Below are positions 1 to 5,222 of a stretch of 5,222 nt of DNA, piece by piece. Origin of the DNA: JBBRYW01 sp038237235 (lineage in GTDB: Bacteria > Actinomycetota > Thermoleophilia > Gaiellales > Gaiellaceae); NCBI GenBank assembly GCA_038237235.1, contig JBBRYW010000203.1:1-5222 (forward strand), read 5' to 3'. Every line of letters starts with the position of its first letter. Position 1 is the stretch's first letter. Under the pieces are notes generated by a model. It made no database searches. It saw nothing but the letters and a program-made list of their open reading frames with translations, and was not told the DNA's origin. Made by a program: the position numbers and the translations under genes.

Positions 1-185
1 CGCTCACGCCAGGATCGCCGCGGCTCGTCGGCCACGCGCTCGAGCACCCGCTCGCGCAGCGCCTCAGGCACGGCCGGCTGCTGGCGGAGCGCGCGGAGCG
101 TGTCGACGAGCCGGAGCTCCTCGTACGAGACGGCGGGCTTGCCCTCGACGAGGGCGTTGATGCGCTCTTTGGCGACGCTAGACAT
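1..185 (-). CDS. N-terminal part of a protein coupled to the ECF sigma gene, candidate anti-sigma factor (cut by window edge)
   Basis: The first 61 codons are visible, beginning MSSVAKERINALVEGKPAVS and continuing with a charged, helix-rich stretch ending near RRSWRE. The ATG at 185-183 overlaps the sigma factor's last codons and stop by 8 bases. It is preceded by a good ribosome binding site, GGGAGAG on the minus strand (190-196), 4 bases from the start. This arrangement implies translational coupling. Genes placed directly after an ECF sigma gene are often its anti-sigma factor, typically with a cytoplasmic N-terminal sigma-binding part and a later membrane segment. That role is inferred from position only. 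No zinc-binding His-x3-Cys-x2-Cys motif and no membrane segment occur in the visible part. The gene could equally be an unrelated small regulator. That it is coding is fairly sure, from the open frame, the ribosome binding site and the overlap. Confidence 0.6.
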   Translation of the reverse strand, partial: MSSVAKERINALVEGKPAVSYEELRLVDTLRALRQQPAVPEALRERVLERVADEPRRSWRE

Positions 186-720
186 CGGTCTCTCCCAGGC
201 TCGTTTGCAGTTTCTGAAGGGCGCGGCTGAGCCGCGTCGTGCAGGCGGTGGCGCTGACGCGGAGCAGGCGAGCCGCAGCTTCGGTGTCGAGCTCGAGCAC
301 GACGCGCAGCGCGATCACCTCACGCTCACCGGCCGAGAGCGAGCGAAGAGCGCGCTCGAGCTCGGGCGAAAGCCCCTCGGCGAGCCGGTCGGCGGCCGCC
401 TCGCCCTCCCGGGCGGCGTAGGCCTCCTCGCGGCGGTGCCGGCGCGCCTCGGAGCGAAGGTGATCGAGCGCGGTCGAGCGCGCGATCTGGCAGAGCCACG
501 TCTTCGGCGATCCGCGGCGGGAGTCGTACCTGCGCCAGCTCTTCAGGGCTCGCTCGAAGGTCTCGCTCGTCAGATCCTCGGCGGCCACGCGGTCGCCGAG
601 GAGATAGAGCAGGTAGGCGTACACATCGCCGAGGTGATCCTCGGCCACCGCGGCGAAGCCGCGCCGCTCCGCAGAGACACGCGGAGCTCGTGCCGTCAGG
701 GTTGTGGCGATCTCGTTCAC
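178..720 (-). CDS. ECF-family RNA polymerase sigma factor (sigma-70 regions 2 and 4)
   Basis: The 180-residue protein has the size and two-domain plan of an extracytoplasmic-function sigma factor, which directs RNA polymerase to a small set of promoters. Region 2 spans about residues 28-95. It includes the helix around AAEDLTSETFERALKSW (core binding and -10 recognition) and the segment PKTWLCQIARSTALDHLRSE (-10 melting and contact). A loose charged linker (about 96-117) follows, with no region 3. Region 4 spans about 118-172: LERALRSLSAGEREVIALRV, then the -35 binding helix-turn-helix DTEAAARLLRVSATACTTRL. The start is a GTG at 720-718, chosen because AAGGGA lies just upstream and the frame has no better start. 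A TATAAG box also lies 7-12 bases before the GTG, so the message could be nearly leaderless. The stop overlaps the next minus-strand gene, a candidate anti-sigma partner. The signal it responds to cannot be read from the sequence. Confidence 0.95.
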   Translation of the reverse strand: MNEIATTLTARAPRVSAERRGFAAVAEDHLGDVYAYLLYLLGDRVAAEDLTSETFERALKSWRRYDSRRGSPKTWLCQIARSTALDHLRSEARRHRREEAYAAREGEAAADRLAEGLSPELERALRSLSAGEREVIALRVVLELDTEAAARLLRVSATACTTRLSRALQKLQTSLGETDV

Positions 721-775
721 CGTTCCCTTATACGCCGCCGGCCGCGGGCCTGGTCACATCTAACAGGGCACTACC
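721..775. promoter_or_regulatory. Divergent intergenic spacer with the upstream regions of the sigma gene (-) and the methyltransferase/MetF gene (+)
   Basis: These 55 bases separate two divergent genes, so both upstream regions must fit here or reach into the coding sequences. On the minus strand TATAAG (727-732) is a fair -10 box. The best -35 candidate is GTGACC (757-752), with a rather long 19-base spacing. For the plus gene the only ribosome binding candidate is a weak AGGG (764-767) eight bases before the ATG at 776. The spacer is too short for a SAM-I (S-box) riboswitch such as the one that controls yitJ in Bacillus, and I see no such fold. Promoter placement is tentative. Confidence 0.35.
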
Positions 776-2593
776 ATGGCACTCGTGGCAAATCGCTTCC
801 TCGAGCGGCTTCGAAGCGGCCCCGTGATCGTCGCCGACGGCGGCATGGGCGCGCTCCTGACGAGCGCGGTCCCACGCCTGCGCTCGCCCGAGGAAGCCAA
901 CGTGCGCGCACCGGAGACCGTCGTGTCCCTGCACGTCAGCTTCATCAACGCCGGCGCCGACCTGATCGAGACGAACACCTTCGGCGCGAACCGGCGCAAG
1001 CTCGCGCAGCACTTCCTCGAGGAAGACATGGAGCGCATCAACTCGGCCGCCGTCAAGCTGGCCCGGGAGGCCCGGGAGATCACGGGTCGCGACGTCTTCA
1101 TCGGCGGCTCGATCGGGCCGATCGGCGAGGTCGCGACCTCACGCGTACGCCATGAGCTGTTCGCGGAGCAGGCGACCGTGCTCGAGGGCCGCGGCGCCGA
1201 CCTCTTCATGATCGAGACGTTCTACGACCTGATGGAGCTCGTCGACGCAGTCGAGGCCGTCCGGAGCGTCTCCAGCCTGCCGATCGTCACCCTTCTGACC
1301 TTCGACGAGGAGGCTGAGACGCTGGCCGGCGTGACCGCGCGGGAGGCGGCGGAAAGGCTGGCCGACCTCGACATCGCCGCGATCGGCGCCAATCACGGGG
1401 CGGGCCTGCTCGCGGCACTCGCGGCACTCGAGCAGATGCGAAGCGACGGCAAGCCGCTCGCTGCGCTGCCGAACATCGGCCTCGCCAGCATGTCGGGAGG
1501 CCGCGTCGTCTACCCCCACGCGACTCCCGAGTACTTCGCGGAGTTCGCCGCGCACGCGCGCGACCTCGGCGCGCGCCTGATCGGCGGCTGCTGCGGGACG
1601 ACGCCGGCCGAGATCGCCGCGATTCATGACGCGCTCGAGGAAGAGCGCGCGGCGCGAACTCCGCTCGTCTTCTCGGAGCGAGAGCTCGTCGTCTCGCTCG
1701 GCGAGGAGCGGACCGAGACGGGGTTGGAACGAGCGTTTCGAGCAGGCGAATGGGTCGTCTCGGCCCAGCTCGATCCTCCGCTCGGAGCCAACCTGAGGGG
1801 GCTGATCGAGGTCGCGAAGGGCCTCAAGGAGTCCGGCCGAGTCGGCTTTGCGGACATCAACGACAACGCCGGGGCGCGAGCGGGCATGAGCGCCGTCATG
1901 GCGTCGGCGGCGATCGAGCGCCTGTGCGGCATCGAGACGATCCCGCACCTGACGACGCGCGACTCGACTGTGATGGGCCTCGAGTCGGCACTGTTCGGCG
2001 CTCACGCGGAGGGCGTTCGCAACATCCTCGCCGTGACGGGTGATCCGCCCGAGGTCGGCGACTACCCGGGCTCGCGCGGCGTGTACGAGATCGACTCGAT
2101 CGGGCTGACACGGCTGCTGGCGAGCCTGAACCGCGGCGAGGACTACAACGGGCGCCCGATCGACGCGCCGGCTTCCTTCTTCATCGGCATCGCCGTCAAT
2201 CCCTCGGCCGACGACCTCGAGCAGGAGCTGGACCGCTTCCACCAGAAGATCGAGGCCGGCGCGCAGTTTGCGATGACGCAGCTCCTGTTCGACCTGGAGT
2301 ACCTCGACCGTTTCCTCGACCGGCTCGGCGGCGCGACGCCGATCCCGCTCTTGCTCGGGGTCTGTCCGCTCTGGAGCTACAGCCTGGCTCTGCGCTTCCA
2401 CAACGAGCTGCCGGGGATCATCGTCCCGGAGGCCCTGCAAGAGGCGCTTCGCGACGCGGGCGCCGACGCGGCCGACGTCGGAATGGATTGCGCCCGCGAG
2501 CTGCTCACCGAGGCTCGCGACCGCGTGGCAGGCGTCTACATCGTCGTTCCGTACCGCCGGCCGCTCCGGGTGCTCGAGCTGCTCGCGGGCTAG
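776..2593 (+). CDS. YitJ-like bifunctional homocysteine S-methyltransferase / 5,10-methylenetetrahydrofolate reductase
   Basis: The 605-residue cytoplasmic protein matches the usual length of the YitJ-type fusion. Residues about 8-285 form the homocysteine S-methyltransferase barrel: DGGMGALL (21-28), IETNTFGAN (64-72), GGSIGPIGE (110-118), FMIETFYDL (144-152) and the zinc motif GGCCGTTP (270-277, Cys272 and Cys273). After a linker, residues about 325-605 form the MetF domain: LDPP (332-335), DINDNAGAR (360-368), PHLTTRD (390-396), the flavin loop TGDPPE (421-426, Asp423 equivalent to E. coli Asp120), and IEAGAQFAMTQLLFD (492-506). MetF reduces methylenetetrahydrofolate to methyltetrahydrofolate using FAD; the N-terminal domain transfers a methyl group to homocysteine to make methionine. 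Two key positions are altered: the third zinc-ligand position is His207 in GANHGAG rather than Cys, and the catalytic Glu before the DPP motif is Gln331 in SAQLDPP. The family call is secure; full dual activity is not. The ATG at 776 is the first start after the divergent spacer and gives the full N-terminus. Confidence 0.93.
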   Translation: MALVANRFLERLRSGPVIVADGGMGALLTSAVPRLRSPEEANVRAPETVVSLHVSFINAGADLIETNTFGANRRKLAQHFLEEDMERINSAAVKLAREAREITGRDVFIGGSIGPIGEVATSRVRHELFAEQATVLEGRGADLFMIETFYDLMELVDAVEAVRSVSSLPIVTLLTFDEEAETLAGVTAREAAERLADLDIAAIGANHGAGLLAALAALEQMRSDGKPLAALPNIGLASMSGGRVVYPHATPEYFAEFAAHARDLGARLIGGCCGTTPAEIAAIHDALEEERAARTPLVFSERELVVSLGEERTETGLERAFRAGEWVVSAQLDPPLGANLRGLIEVAKGLKESGRVGFADINDNAGARAGMSAVMASAAIERLCGIETIPHLTTRDSTVMGLESALFGAHAEGVRNILAVTGDPPEVGDYPGSRGVYEIDSIGLTRLLASLNRGEDYNGRPIDAPASFFIGIAVNPSADDLEQELDRFHQKIEAGAQFAMTQLLFDLEYLDRFLDRLGGATPIPLLLGVCPLWSYSLALRFHNELPGIIVPEALQEALRDAGADAADVGMDCARELLTEARDRVAGVYIVVPYRRPLRVLELLAG

Positions 2594-2666
2594 AGACTTC
2601 TGAAACGAGACGCCCGTCCGAAAGACACGCTAGGGTGATTCCTGCCGGGGTTTTCGACCCACCTAA

Positions 2667-2777
2667 CTGATCTCACACCTGACTCGACAGATTTGCCGAG
2701 CCACGGTCCTCATTGCGCTTGCAGCGCTGCTGACGGCCGTCTCACCGCCGGACGCCGCCGCGCGCTCGCGTCTTCTC
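2667..2777 (+). other. Signal-peptide coding extension of the glycosidase gene, with no conventional start codon
   Basis: The frame of the downstream glycosidase is open back to a TAA at 2664-2666. The added 37 codons read as a textbook secretion signal: a basic start (LTRQICRA), a hydrophobic core (TVLIALAALLTAV), then SPPDAAA with a likely cleavage before RSRLLVGIFDD. The residues RLLVG also complete the first beta strand of the barrel, which a start at 2778 would truncate. There is no in-frame ATG, GTG or TTG here. The candidates are CTG at 2667, CTG at 2679 (which gives the most natural n-region, and a 769-residue protein) or ATT at 2691, none with a clear ribosome binding site. A base error or small indel is the alternative explanation. 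The signal peptide itself is convincing; the exact start is not. Confidence 0.75.
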
Positions 2778-4988
2778 GTGGGCATTTTCGACGATGCCCA
2801 GACGCTGTACGGCAACCCGGCCAAGACGTTTCCACTGCTCCGGTCGCTGCGCACGCAGGTGCTGCGCATCAACCTCTACTGGGGCGGCCGACTCGGTGCC
2901 GAGCCGCCGAAGCTCGTCGCGCCGCGCTTTGACGATCCCGCACTCTACGAAGTGGCCGGGGAGCCGTCCACCGGCGTCAGCTCGCTCGGCCGCCAGCTGG
3001 GCGCGCCCGCGGCCGGCCACCGCTTCTCCTACGCCGTCCTGCAGTCCTGGGACAAGGACAAGATCTCGGGCTTGAAGGCAGCCAGCCCCGGCCTGAACGC
3101 GCTGGCAATCAAGGACATGGCCGCGAGCTTCAGCCCGGCAACGACTGACGGCAAGGACAACGAGCTCCTGCCGGCGGGCGTCGGCTACGCCGGTGCGAGC
3201 ACCGACCACACGGATTGGTTCCTCACCGATCCGAGCGGCGACCGCCTCGAGTCGTGCGCGCAGAGCGGGCGTTGGCTGATGGACGTCGGGAACCCGGACT
3301 ACCAGGCGGCGTGGCTCGCTAACGTCGGGGAGGATCTCAAGGATCACGGCTGGAACGGCGTCCTGATCGACGGAGCTAGCTGGAGCGCCTCGAGCGAGCT
3401 TTGCGGGCGAACGATCGCGAAGTACCCGAGCGACGCGGATTACACGGCCGCGGTCAACAGCTTCCTCGCGCGAGTCGCGCCGGCGCTCCGCGCCCGTGGC
3501 TTCACCGTAGTAGCGAGCATGCGCGTGCCCGCCACCTCCGACGGTCAGGCACTCTGGGCAAAATGGCTCTCGTACCTCTCCGGTGGTGCGCTCGCCGGGT
3601 GGACCAAGAGCGGAGAGGCTCAGGTCGGGAGCACTGCCTGGGAGTTCCAGCAGCAGCTCCTGAACGTGACCGAGGCGACCGGGAAGCCCTTCCTCGCTCT
3701 CACCGCCGGGGGCGAGCGAGACGCGCGCTCGATCCGCTTTGCGAAAGCGAGCTTCCTGCTCGGCCGAAGCGCCGGCAAGAGCGCGTTCCTGTACTCGCCG
3801 ACCGGGGAAACGGACGGTTGGTCGCCAGAGACCGCGGTTGAGGTCGGCAAGCCGCTCGGGGCGCCGCGCAGGGTCGGTTCGGCCTGGCAGCGCGACTTCA
3901 GCGAGGGGACGGTTCTCGTCAACCCGTCGGACGCCGCGACGACGATCAAGCTCGACAACACCTACTTCACGCCGGCCGGCGAGGCAGTGACCTCCGTGCT
4001 GCTGGCACCCGCGTCGGGCATCGTCCTTCGCTTCCCCGACCTCGTGGGAGGCAACGACACCGCGGTCGCCCGCCGCCGTCCGAGGAACGCCGCCGATCCG
4101 GCCGATCAGGCCTACGACTGGTCGATTTACGACCGGACCGTCACGGCCGCCGCCCAGCACGGGATCCAGGTCGTCTTCTCCATTCTCGGGACGCCGCCAT
4201 GGGCGAACAACGGTCTCGGCCTCCGCTTTGCACCGGCCGACCCGGCCGAGCTCGCGTCGTTCGCGTACGCCGCCGCCAAGCGCTATAGCGGCACCTACCG
4301 AGGCCCAGACGGGAAGCGCCTGCCGGCCGTTCGCCTCTGGCTCGCCTGGAACGAGCCGAACAACCCGGTCTTCCTGCAGCCTCAGTACAAGCGCGTGGGC
4401 GGTAAGTGGGTCGTGCAGAGCGCCCGCGACTACACCGCAATCTGCGAGGCCATCTACCGGGGCGTCCACACCACGCTGCTCCGAGGCGAGAAGGTGGGGT
4501 GCGGCGCGACGGCGCCGCGCGGCAGCAACGCTCCAGCGAGCAAGCGCCCGTCCGTCACGCCGCTCATGTTTCTGCGGGAGCTGAAGCGCGCAGGGCTCAA
4601 GCACTTCGACGCCTACGCGCACCATCCGTACTACAACCTGCCGAACGAGTCGCCGCACTCGCAGCCGAACGACTGGGGAGCGATCGAGCTGGGCAACATC
4701 GACAAGCTGATCGGGAAGCTGACGAAGCTCTACGGGCCGAAGCGGCTCTGGATCACCGAGTACGGCTACCAGACGAACGACCCGAAGTTCGGCGTCTCCT
4801 GGGCGCGGCAGGCGCGCTACCTGCGCGAGGCGTACTCGATCGCGCGAAAGACGCACCGGGTAGACATGCTCGTGTGGTTTCTGCTCCGGGACGATGCGCG
4901 AATCAAAGCGGGCTGGCAGTCCGGCTTCTTCACGGCCAAGGGAAAGCGCAAGCCCGCGGCGAACGCCTTCAAGCAGCTGCCCCGCTAG
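2778..4988 (+). CDS. Secreted clan GH-A type glycosidase with a GHL15-like glycosidase domain nested inside it
   Basis: Coordinates use the first conventional start, GTG at 2778 (736 residues), but no ribosome binding site precedes it and the real protein very probably begins upstream with a signal peptide. The host fold is a (beta/alpha)8 barrel. Strand 1 (GIFDDAQTLYG), helix 1 (FPLLRSLR) and strand 2 (VLRINLYWGG) occupy residues 1-37. The barrel resumes at 426 with helix 2 (YDWSIYDRTVTAAAQHG) and strand 3 (IQVVFSILGTPPWA), and ends with strand 8 (MLVWFLL) near 697-703. The acid/base glutamate is Glu526 in LAWNEPN at the end of strand 4; the nucleophile is Glu661 in WITEYGY at the end of strand 7; HHPYY (615-619) lies after strand 6. 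This is the signature layout of clan GH-A retaining glycosidases (GH5/GH39-like). Residues 38-425 are a second, GHL15-like domain. Cysteines fall in pairs (160/209 in the insert, 556/575 in the host), fitting disulfides in an exported protein. The substrate, presumably a polysaccharide, cannot be told. Confidence 0.92.
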   Translation: MGIFDDAQTLYGNPAKTFPLLRSLRTQVLRINLYWGGRLGAEPPKLVAPRFDDPALYEVAGEPSTGVSSLGRQLGAPAAGHRFSYAVLQSWDKDKISGLKAASPGLNALAIKDMAASFSPATTDGKDNELLPAGVGYAGASTDHTDWFLTDPSGDRLESCAQSGRWLMDVGNPDYQAAWLANVGEDLKDHGWNGVLIDGASWSASSELCGRTIAKYPSDADYTAAVNSFLARVAPALRARGFTVVASMRVPATSDGQALWAKWLSYLSGGALAGWTKSGEAQVGSTAWEFQQQLLNVTEATGKPFLALTAGGERDARSIRFAKASFLLGRSAGKSAFLYSPTGETDGWSPETAVEVGKPLGAPRRVGSAWQRDFSEGTVLVNPSDAATTIKLDNTYFTPAGEAVTSVLLAPASGIVLRFPDLVGGNDTAVARRRPRNAADPADQAYDWSIYDRTVTAAAQHGIQVVFSILGTPPWANNGLGLRFAPADPAELASFAYAAAKRYSGTYRGPDGKRLPAVRLWLAWNEPNNPVFLQPQYKRVGGKWVVQSARDYTAICEAIYRGVHTTLLRGEKVGCGATAPRGSNAPASKRPSVTPLMFLRELKRAGLKHFDAYAHHPYYNLPNESPHSQPNDWGAIELGNIDKLIGKLTKLYGPKRLWITEYGYQTNDPKFGVSWARQARYLREAYSIARKTHRVDMLVWFLLRDDARIKAGWQSGFFTAKGKRKPAANAFKQLPR
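2889..4052 (+). other. Inserted GHL15-like putative glycosidase domain within the host barrel
   Basis: Residues 38-425 of the glycosidase interrupt the host barrel between strand 2 and helix 2. The segment has the order I associate with putative glycosidase family GHL15. A strand FSYAVLQSWD (83-92) leads to a helix and then LNALAIKDM. DHTDWFLTDPSG (143-154) and RWLMDVGNPDYQAAWLANV (165-183) follow. The strand GWNGVLIDGASW (191-202), with Asp198, is a likely active-site position. Later come YTAAVNSFLARVAPALRARG (222-241) and a C-terminal beta-rich end (GTVLVNPSDAATTIKLDNTY, then VTSVLLAPASGIVLRF, 377-419) like the small all-beta domain closing such enzymes. It has no signal peptide of its own, and both edges keep frame. 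The first about 40 residues (RLGAEPPKL onward) are proline-rich and may be linker. The family name is from remembered motif order and was not searched. Confidence 0.7.
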
Positions 4989-5005
4989 GCGCCGCTTGCG
5001 GTGCC
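4988..5005 (+). terminator. Short GC hairpin directly after the glycosidase stop codon
   Basis: GGCGCCG (4988-4994) can pair with CGGTGCC (4999-5005) across the loop CTTG, giving seven pairs including one G-U. It begins on the last base of the TAG stop. No T-run follows, as is common for actinobacterial terminators, so it may only add to the stronger hairpin that follows. Confidence 0.3.
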
Positions 5006-5012
5006 GACCTCA

Positions 5013-5037
5013 GGAACCCGGGCTCCGCCCGCGTTCC
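5013..5037. terminator. Candidate bidirectional terminator hairpin between convergent genes
   Basis: GGAAC (5013-5017) pairs with GTTCC (5033-5037) and CGGGC (5019-5023) pairs with GCCCG (5027-5031). They are separated by one C-C mismatch and closed by a TCC loop. That gives ten pairs, six of them G-C in the lower and upper stem ends, lying 24 bases past the glycosidase stop and 52 bases from the stop of the convergent minus-strand gene. There is no U tract on either strand, so its strength as an intrinsic terminator is uncertain. Confidence 0.45.
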
Positions 5038-5089
5038 GTCTGAACAGACCGGTCGAGCGCCTGGACATACAGACCCCCGCTCCTAGGCC

Positions 5090-5221
5090 TCATTCCGTGC
5101 ATGCTCCGGTCGAGGCGCGGTCGCCGGCCCGGCCGTGCGCGATCGCCCTCCGAACCGGATCGTCCGGCACGCCGTAGCCGCCTCCGACCGCGACCCGGGA
5201 AGCGAACACCGTCGTCTCGAC
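5090..5221 (-). CDS. C-terminal end of an unrecognised protein (cut by window edge)
   Basis: On the minus strand a frame is open from the right edge to a TGA at 5092-5090. It encodes 43 residues beginning VETTVFASRVAVGGGYGVPD and ending RASTGACTE. About 36 of the 43 sense codons end in G or C, matching the bias of the certain genes here, and the composition is balanced. The overlapping plus-strand frame that is also open is arginine-rich, as expected of a shadow. The gene converges on the glycosidase gene with about 100 bases between the stops. I do not recognise the fragment. It could also be non-coding sequence that happens to be open, because GC-rich DNA has few stops. Confidence 0.5.
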   Translation of the reverse strand, partial: VETTVFASRVAVGGGYGVPDDPVRRAIAHGRAGDRASTGACTE

Positions 5222-5222
5222 G

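Noticed and set aside
100..1155. A 351-residue plus-strand frame crossing the sigma gene, the spacer and the start of the fusion gene.
   Set aside because: It runs across two certain genes and their divergent spacer and changes to an Arg-rich shadow in its second half, so it cannot be a real protein.
1409..1426. Tandem 9-base repeat CTCGCGGCA x2 in the homocysteine methyltransferase domain.
   Set aside because: It encodes Leu-Ala-Ala twice in an ordinary helix. There are only two copies, and there is no sign of a functional or variable repeat.
1139..2440. A 433-residue minus-strand frame opposite the methyltransferase/MetF gene.
   Set aside because: Its composition is that of a shadow, and the plus strand carries the conserved motifs throughout.
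2598..2636. An ECF-type promoter (GAAAC ... CGTC) or a housekeeping promoter for the glycosidase.
   Set aside because: The GAAAC to CGTC spacing is far too short for an ECF promoter, and TAGGGT has no matching -35 box at the right distance.
2646..2659. Possible terminator GGGGTTTTCGACCC after the fusion gene.
   Set aside because: The stem is only three pairs with no T-run after it, and it lies 50 bases or more past the stop.
2742..4856. A 704-residue open frame on the minus strand, antisense to the glycosidase.
   Set aside because: It is rich in Arg, Ala, Val and Gly with no recognisable motif, and it lies opposite a gene with clear catalytic motifs. Long antisense frames are normal where the real gene has G/C at third positions.
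5100..5222. A plus-strand frame starting at the ATG near 5104.
   Set aside because: It is open to the edge but almost half arginine, typical of the frame opposite a GC-rich gene. The minus-strand frame has the better composition.

Overview
The window looks like chromosomal DNA from a high-GC actinobacterium. The strong G/C bias at third codon positions and a secreted glycosidase of a type I associate with Thermoleophilia (Gaiella/Solirubrobacter relatives) both point that way. The lineage is inferred from style and remembered family patterns, not from a marker gene. There are no RNA genes, CRISPR arrays, insertion sequences or attachment sites that I can support.

Bases 1-720 hold a minus-strand pair. 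An ECF-type RNA polymerase sigma factor (178-720) overlaps by 8 bases the start of a second gene that runs off the left edge (1-185). That overlap and position suggest a translationally coupled anti-sigma factor, although the diagnostic part lies outside the window. A 55-base spacer (721-775) separates the sigma gene from a divergent plus-strand gene and must carry both upstream regions.

Bases 776-2593 encode a YitJ-like fusion of a homocysteine S-methyltransferase domain and a methylenetetrahydrofolate reductase (MetF) domain, linking one-carbon metabolism to methionine synthesis. Two positions expected to be catalytic or metal-binding are changed: the first zinc-ligand Cys is His207, and the MetF catalytic Glu is Gln331. 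The rest of both domains is well preserved.

Bases 2667-4988 encode a large secreted protein and are the most unusual part of the window. A clan GH-A type (beta/alpha)8 glycosidase is split after its second beta strand. About 388 residues resembling a complete GHL15-like putative glycosidase are inserted in frame, and the host barrel then resumes and finishes with both catalytic glutamates intact. It appears to be one glycosidase barrel nested inside another. A clear signal peptide is encoded upstream of the first conventional start codon, but that stretch has no ATG, GTG or TTG in frame.

Bases 4989-5089 hold two hairpins and a short dyad, probably a shared termination region. A convergent minus-strand gene ends at 5090 and enters from the right edge; its product is not recognised. 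The genes do not form an obvious single pathway. The layout is a regulatory pair, a metabolic gene and a cell-surface or secreted carbohydrate-active gene side by side.
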